Positions 58,001 through 64,000 of a DNA stretch of 64,000 nt are shown here, in pieces (positions within the stretch are counted from its first letter, which is position 1; each line of letters starts with the position of its first letter). Origin of the DNA: Crossaster papposus (taxonomy: Eukaryota; Echinodermata; Asteroidea; Velatida; Solasteridae); the NCBI GenBank assembly GCA_037893245.1, contig JBAIAA010000524.1, positions 930,001-994,000 on the forward strand, given 5' to 3'. The notes under the pieces were generated by a model. That model did not search any database and was not told the origin of the DNA. It saw nothing but the letters and a program-made list of their open reading frames with translations. Position numbers and translations under genes: made by a program.

Positions 58001-61000
58001 AAAGTGCCTGTGCGGTGTCTGCCCTGACTTCACTGTCTGTGATAAGATAAGACGGGCTGGCATATCCAAGGAGGCTCTGAGGATTAGGGCGAGCGAAACA
58101 TCCTGACACTTCGCATTTTCACACAATCTTGTACAACTGCCAATTCACACGGAAATTATAGGCTAATGGAGCTCATATGTCTGGCGTTAAAAAAAAATGT
58201 TGAGGAAAAAACAAGGGAAAAACGGAGAGAATTAAATACCTTAGAGCGGAAAAACCACTCAGTCGCCTCCCAGCTCTGAATCTTTAATTCATTTCGTCAC
58301 AAACTGCGATTGCTGGGTGAATTGTAGGCGATATTCTCCCATCAGTTTTCGTGTGACACCGAGAGACACCGGAGCGAGCACGCATCGCCGCCAGTCACAG
58401 TACTCGAGGTGATTTATCCAAGATACACAAATAGTGTCTGCTCATTTCCCCACCTGATTTAACAATTTTTATATATTTTCGTTTGGCGTGTGGTCCGTTA
58501 GGATTATCAACAACAATATTTTGTTCCTAAAAACCAGACTGCTGGAAAAAAATATATATATATGCAATGCATATAAGATGCAGCCCACCAATCTTTATAA
58601 TAAGAACGATTATTTGTTTTATGGGCATGTAGAAATGGTTTGCAATGTGAACGAGAGATTTTGCCTTTTTTTTCTTTTTTTTTCTTTTCTTGGTTTGTTT
58701 ATTTATTTATTCATTACATTTTTTATTTATATCTTTCTGGTAATGAAATCCAAAGATCCCTCAAAACCACCAAAGGCACTGTAGCTCGTAAGCCTGAAGA
58801 AACATGTAGACCGAGAGAAGACAATGGGAAGAAATTACAGTTTTAGAGGTGGGAGTAAAACTCCACTGAATATTCCGGGGACGAAACCCCGGAATCAGGC
58901 AGGGACTGAAATCCCAATCCAATTGTGGACTTTTCAGACATTTTTGGTCTTTTATTTATCTGAGTGAATAAGAAAGAGTTGAACAATAATATCGAACTAG
59001 ATTGTATATAAATATTTTATCAATGTTACCCCCAAACGATTGAAGAACTATCCTGACTGAAAGGCTAACGTAAACATGAAATTAAATACAGTGAAATACA
59101 ATAAAATTAAAATAAACATAGTTTATGTGCCGATGTGCTTAATGCGCCTGATATTACTTATTTGTCGCTTCCCAAAACAAAATACGACAAGAAAATGTAC
59201 ATGTATTTGCCGACTCAAAAAAAATCTCAGCGACCGAAATATCTAAACCCCGATATTGTTATATTAAATCTTTGAGCGCCGTATCCGCATTTGTTTTTAC
59301 CTATAGGGCAGGATTAAGATTTTGTCAATAGGTCCTCCCACATCCGGCTGACAACTAAGACGTTAAAGATGACGTCGCGAAGGAAGAAGTGAGAACGAAG
59401 CACTTTGCATGCAAGTGATCTGCCCCTGGGCGGTACACGATAGATGCTTGCGCGTCTATATATATTTGTGTGTCGTCCATTCTGCAGTAAAGGAACCTAA
59501 ATAATAGGATGAGAGTAAATGATTTGATGTCTTCATATACATAACATACCCCGACCAAGCCGAGTTATTACTCGCTTTGTTCCGTATGTATACGTCAGTG
59601 GAATGAAACTCAGACAACTAGGTTAATGCACCAGATAATATTTCATTTCCCGTAAAGCCTTTGCTCAAAGGTCAGAAAAAGACAAACCATCGTTTACATC
59701 AGTAATTCTATTTTAAACACCGCAGATCGAATTTAAAAAAGTACATGTACCTTCTAAAACAAGTATACCTTTCTTCGTTAACCAGAAATAAATGGATTTT
59801 GTTTAAGAAACCCTTCTCCGAATCCAGCGAAGTCGTCCTATTTTACTAAATTTAAATTACTGAATCTAAGATTTGTGTTCATAGATACTTGAATTACCAA
59901 GAAAAACAGTGCTGTTTTTGTAGTCTGGATCTTTGACTTCCTTTAGCCAAAACAGCAATTTATAGGTTAGGAAGCCAGACTAAGTTGGCTTGCACCCATT
60001 CACAGACCTGTAACGGTATTGCAAATAAAATGTGAACTATAAATAAATTGGGGGAGGTAATAATTGAAAATAGTCAGGTTTTTTTTAAACGATTTCCGGC
60101 CAGAAAAAAAATCATTCTTCTAAAAAACCACAGCACATAGAGTCAAGTATTTCATAATAATTCAGTATTTTTTTTATTTGTATGTTTGCAAGTGGTGTAT
60201 GCTACTCTTAAATTTGGCTGAAAACCTGTTCCCAGACAACCCTATCGAAGACTGTCTTGTATAACGAGTAACTTTTTTATCGTCAAAAACTGACTAAATC
60301 TGGCAAGATTTTTTGTTCAAGATTGAAGATGATGTTATCTTCGTCAATCTGCTGTCTGTTACATGTATTATTATACACAATGTATAGCCACTGCGCTCAT
60401 ACGTGGGTGGTCACAGACCTTGGGTTTAGTGTAATGCGATTACTTGTCCCTGGCCATGCATCTCTACGCTTGGTTAAATCCTTCATGAAAGTCTGGCTCG
60501 TTCCACGCGCGTATTTGAATTCTCAGCCATTCCCACGTGACTTGTATCGGCTGTATTATTTTACATGCATCAGGGGATGAACTTTTTTTAGGGGAGGGTA
60601 AAGTAAAAAACATCGTGATCGATTTTGAGTATAGAATTCGGCGACAGCACTCAATTTCGACAAGGGACTCTCTTTTGACAATGTTACTGAGACGTTTGAT
60701 TTTGTTATACATTTTTGTTGGGGAGGGGGGGGGGGGTGCTTCCGCTATCACGCGTCACGGGAGATGAGTAGCGTTTTCACTTTAGTTGGAAGGTCACGAA
60801 CACGACGTCTCATTGGAAACATCTATGTGCCGCAGCGAAAAGACACATGTTATACCCGGCCGACGAACTAGGCCCTACTGCACTTTAGGTTTAGTTTATA
60901 CTCCTAAATAATTCAAGTTCAATCACTGACAGGGCTGGACAACCCATATGACACTACGGGGCGCTGTTCAAACGTACATTATACACATCGTCATTAATAA

Positions 61001-61628
61001 TAATAATACAAACATGTGCGCTAAAACGTTCCAAAACCTGACAAATAATTATTACGGTTTTCTACTCTTTTTTTAAATATATATTTGGACTGTCTCAATT
61101 GAATCGGCAATTTCACCAATCATAGCTGTAATACTGTACAGTTTTCGTCATTTTCATCTATAAGCCTAAGCATTCCACTGTCAACGGCCGTTCAAGTTTT
61201 GTTACCTCAATCGAAAGAGTCACTCCCAACTGAAAATAATAATAATGATATATTCTACTAATATTAAAGTACGTTTTCAAAGCACTCTAACAAAACTCCA
61301 GATTGACACTAATGACCGGGATATGCATCAACCTAAACTCAAAAGGTTTTGGATCTTTTCCGCCAGTGAGCCCGGTTCTTTTCCCGGACGCCAACGAGTT
61401 GAGATTCTCTCAAATATTCCCCCATTAGAAACAATATATTCATATACTGTCCATGATTCATATGAATAGTTGTCATCCATGCAGTTGAAGTGTTTTCAAG
61501 CCTTCGTCATTTGCTAATGCCACTTGGCAATTAAGTTAACTAATGCAGTTTTATACCAATGATGGTTAAGAGAAACGGCCAGCTAATTTGTTAACCCTGT
61601 TCCATTTATTCCTTTTTTTAATCAACCC

Positions 61629-61980
61629 AATTTCACTAATATACCACAAAGGTAACTCAATACTATGAGGTATATTTGCAATTTTGCATACATATTAAAG
61701 TAGACAAAGAGCGGGATATAAACCTGCGACAGTATCTTTGTTCAAGGGGGCGCTAGTCAGAAGTCATAAACACCAGCATTACGTGTGGCCAGGGGTCACG
61801 CCCAATTTTACGATACAACCTGGTAAGCGACAATGTAAAGATCACTTAATGAGGATACGACTTTTTATCTTATAATTATTACACCGATTTACCACAAGGG
61901 AAACTGACTTGGTAAATTTGCATACATACTAAAGTGAACAAATAACTCTGACAGGAACAAATACCAGCCCAATTTCACAC
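61629..61980. repeat. local duplication of about 100 bp
   Basis: 61629-61730 and 61876-61980 share TACCACAA(A/G)GG, TTTGCATACATA(T/C)TAAAGT and CCCAATTTCAC blocks in the same order. Confidence 0.45.
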
Positions 61981-63077
61981 AGACTAAAACGATAAGGTGT
62001 AATAATACAAAACAAAATTAACTAGGTCAATTATATCAATGAGCTTTAGGAATCGACCTTTGTCTCTTCAACAGACTGGCAAAACAATTAGGCACACATG
62101 ATGACACACTTCAAAGTAAAATATTATAACCTGGTGTTGGTGTATGGTTTCTGAGAGGTTCGAGATAATAATCTGCAGTTAAAGGGGAGTTTATGGGGAA
62201 AATTTTTGCCAATTTCAGAGCGGGGAAACTGTGACATGGTTTTGCACGATATTCGCAAGTTGTACTTAATTAAATACGCCATGTGCCCGTTTAGCAAAAA
62301 CAAAACATGTGAAATTCTGTAAAGTTGCAGGATAGGCCGTATATTCCTGACTAATGACATCACTGTAACGACGCCATGTTTGGGTACCAACACCAGCAAA
62401 ACCAAAGTTGTTTTTATTTATCTAAAAATTTATTTTTGGAAAATGTAATTATCGACATGTTCGAATATAATAAGCTAAGGATGAATTATCTAGACTTTAC
62501 CCCCAAAATGCCGCAGTTAATTACAATGCCCTCTTTGCGCGAGATTACGGCCTATTGTTTTTTCATTACTTTAGGTAGTATACGCACGCATTTTGGGCTC
62601 AGTCCTTCGACCAATACTAGGGTTACTATTATGCCCGTGTAATATTTATACGCGGCTGGTAGTGCCACCCAAAACGGCTTCTAATTATTTTGTATTCTAA
62701 TTATTTTTATTCGCCGGTTTAGAGTCGATAGGGAGCATTATTATGATGCATATATTTGGTGTCGTTGACACCGTAAATTGAGTCTAGCAACAGTAGACTT
62801 CGACACGCCACACTATAGTGTTCTTCCTCATTCAAATCGATCAACCCAAGGCAAGGCGATTCGTGAAGGGTGTTAATGAATGAAATTACTCAGCCACAGT
62901 CGGCGCGACGGCCCAGAAACACACATAAATCAATATTTAATTGCGAGACTATATATTACAACGCGGGGAGGTCGTTGGTTTCATTTCCTTAGATTGGCAT
63001 ATATATTTTTTCCAGAGATTTTCTGAAATTTCCTTTTGTTTTCCTTTAAATAAATGGCATCTGAATTCACAAAAAGA

Positions 63078-63317
63078 ATAGACGATGTTCCCTCTGACGT
63101 CACGTGTTTATATCTGTATTCAAAATGTGCCCGGCAGTGATGCGCACCCATCGTGTTTTACATGAAATTTGCTTAAAGAGTGACGTCGCAGGTCAGATCG
63201 CCTTTGAATTATGTGACCTCTGATGTCATCTCTTAACCAAATTTATGTAAAACAAGATTCGTGCGCATATTGACGGGCACATTTGAATACAGATGTAAAC
63301 AGAGGCACATCGTCTAT
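63078..63317. repeat. 240-bp palindrome with about 95-bp arms
   Basis: ATAGACGATG at the left edge matches CATCGTCTAT at the right. Inside, GTATTCAAAATGTGCCCG pairs with CGGGCACATTTGAATAC and TTTTACATGAAATTTG pairs with CAAATTTATGTAAAA. The unpaired centre is about 45 bp. Confidence 0.72.
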
Positions 63318-64000
63318 ACCCAGTGTGTCTTTCCGGAAATCGTTTATTTTTGCTCGGAAATGTACTCCTTTTAAAAGGAAAATGGACGGTGCCGTGCCAA
63401 GCGGTGCTTAGTATAGGGCTCAATTTCACGTCGCTGCTTAACAATAAGCGGAAAAGTGGTGCTATAACCTTAACTTGATTTGGCAAAACAGCTATTTCTA
63501 TACCTTAGAAAGACGATGTCATGTACATTTTGACCTTTGGTTTATCAAATAAAATGCCAGAGTTTCTTAATTTAAATATTTGACATATATAGGCCTTAAT
63601 GTCATCAATAACGACAGATGCGAAATACAACAATGCAACGTGTCTCGTCAGTCAGGGAAGCGTCACGGAGCGCCGTGAAAGGTGGGAATTAATCATCGAG
63701 TGATTCGTAAGGGAAACAGCTTAAGGCCTGGCGTCGTTCAGCGTGCATCAAACAATAAAATGTATTAGTGTCAATGTCAATCGAACATAATAGTAGTGGA
63801 AGGACGCCATGCTTTGCATGCTTCGTCAAAGGCTTACCGCGCATGAGCAAGCCCGTTTTCAATTAAATATCGAAGCCGATTTCGCCGGCCTGGAAATTAC
63901 AAGGAGGTAATTCACAGCGTGTAGTTCGTGTCAAAGGAGTCCATTGGGGCCGTTGGTGTAATATTATATAACGGGCAGTGTCTTGGACCTGAAAATTATC

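Larger units (their letters stand above)
45740..64000. other. gene-poor 18 kb upstream of or within RASD
   Basis: No further conserved coding exon is recognised on either strand. It holds several MITEs and foldbacks (50423-50672, 50731-50976, 52651-52996, 54862-55090, 63078-63317), a candidate first exon at 50021-50212, a duplicated segment at 61629-61980 and simple repeats such as (GTACAT)n at 51200-51221. It may be the long first intron or regulatory flank of RASD. Confidence 0.45.

Noticed and set aside
45740..64000. Search for the P-loop and switch exons of RASD on the minus strand
   Set aside because: No stretch resembling GxxxxVGKT, YTPTIED or FPAMRRL was found by eye; absence is not proven.

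Overview
This window is eukaryotic nuclear DNA from an animal. It is AT-rich, its coding exons are small and separated by GT..AG introns, it has no operons, and it is full of short inverted-repeat elements and homopolymer runs. The five recognisable genes are deep metazoan orthologues. Their grouping resembles human 22q12-13 and 7p22, which suggests an invertebrate deuterostome such as an echinoderm. The species is not determined by the sequence I can read.

Layout: (1) 2232-15483, + strand: an RNF216/TRIAD3-type RBR E3 ubiquitin ligase in 15 coding exons, 1396 codons open in one consistent frame, with its N-terminus unresolved. (2) 20384-23585, - strand: a complete KDEL receptor in 4 exons (212 aa). 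(3) 27552-31231, - strand: the SUMO-conjugating enzyme UBE2I/UBC9 in 7 exons, 198 aa if the first in-frame ATG is used, with a 40-residue N-terminal extension and a 20-nt exon. (4) 32820-37605, + strand: WBP2 in 8 exons (264 aa). UBE2I and WBP2 are head-to-head, with 1.6 kb between their start codons. (5) 45159-45739, - strand: the last exon of a RASD/Dexras-type small GTPase; its earlier exons were not found. A GC-rich open stretch ending in a strong splice donor at 50021-50212 may be the first exon of a further + strand gene. The rest of 46-64 kb has no recognisable coding sequence.

Non-coding content: introns and intergenic DNA hold several families of short non-autonomous transposons and foldback elements. 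Three families are bounded by TTAA on both sides. One TTAA element carries a nested 1.7-kb hAT-like insertion with a clean 8-bp target duplication. There are also long-armed palindromes (26.7-27.1, 39.7-40.0, 54.9-55.1 and 63.1-63.3 kb), a 20-bp minisatellite, degenerate arrays, a tRNA-derived SINE and long poly-C/poly-G tracts.

The genes do not form one pathway. RNF216 (ubiquitin) and UBE2I (SUMO) are both in ubiquitin-like conjugation, KDELR retrieves ER proteins, WBP2 is a transcriptional co-activator and RASD is a signalling GTPase. All exon boundaries were derived by eye from splice sites, frame continuity and remembered family sequences. No database search was run.
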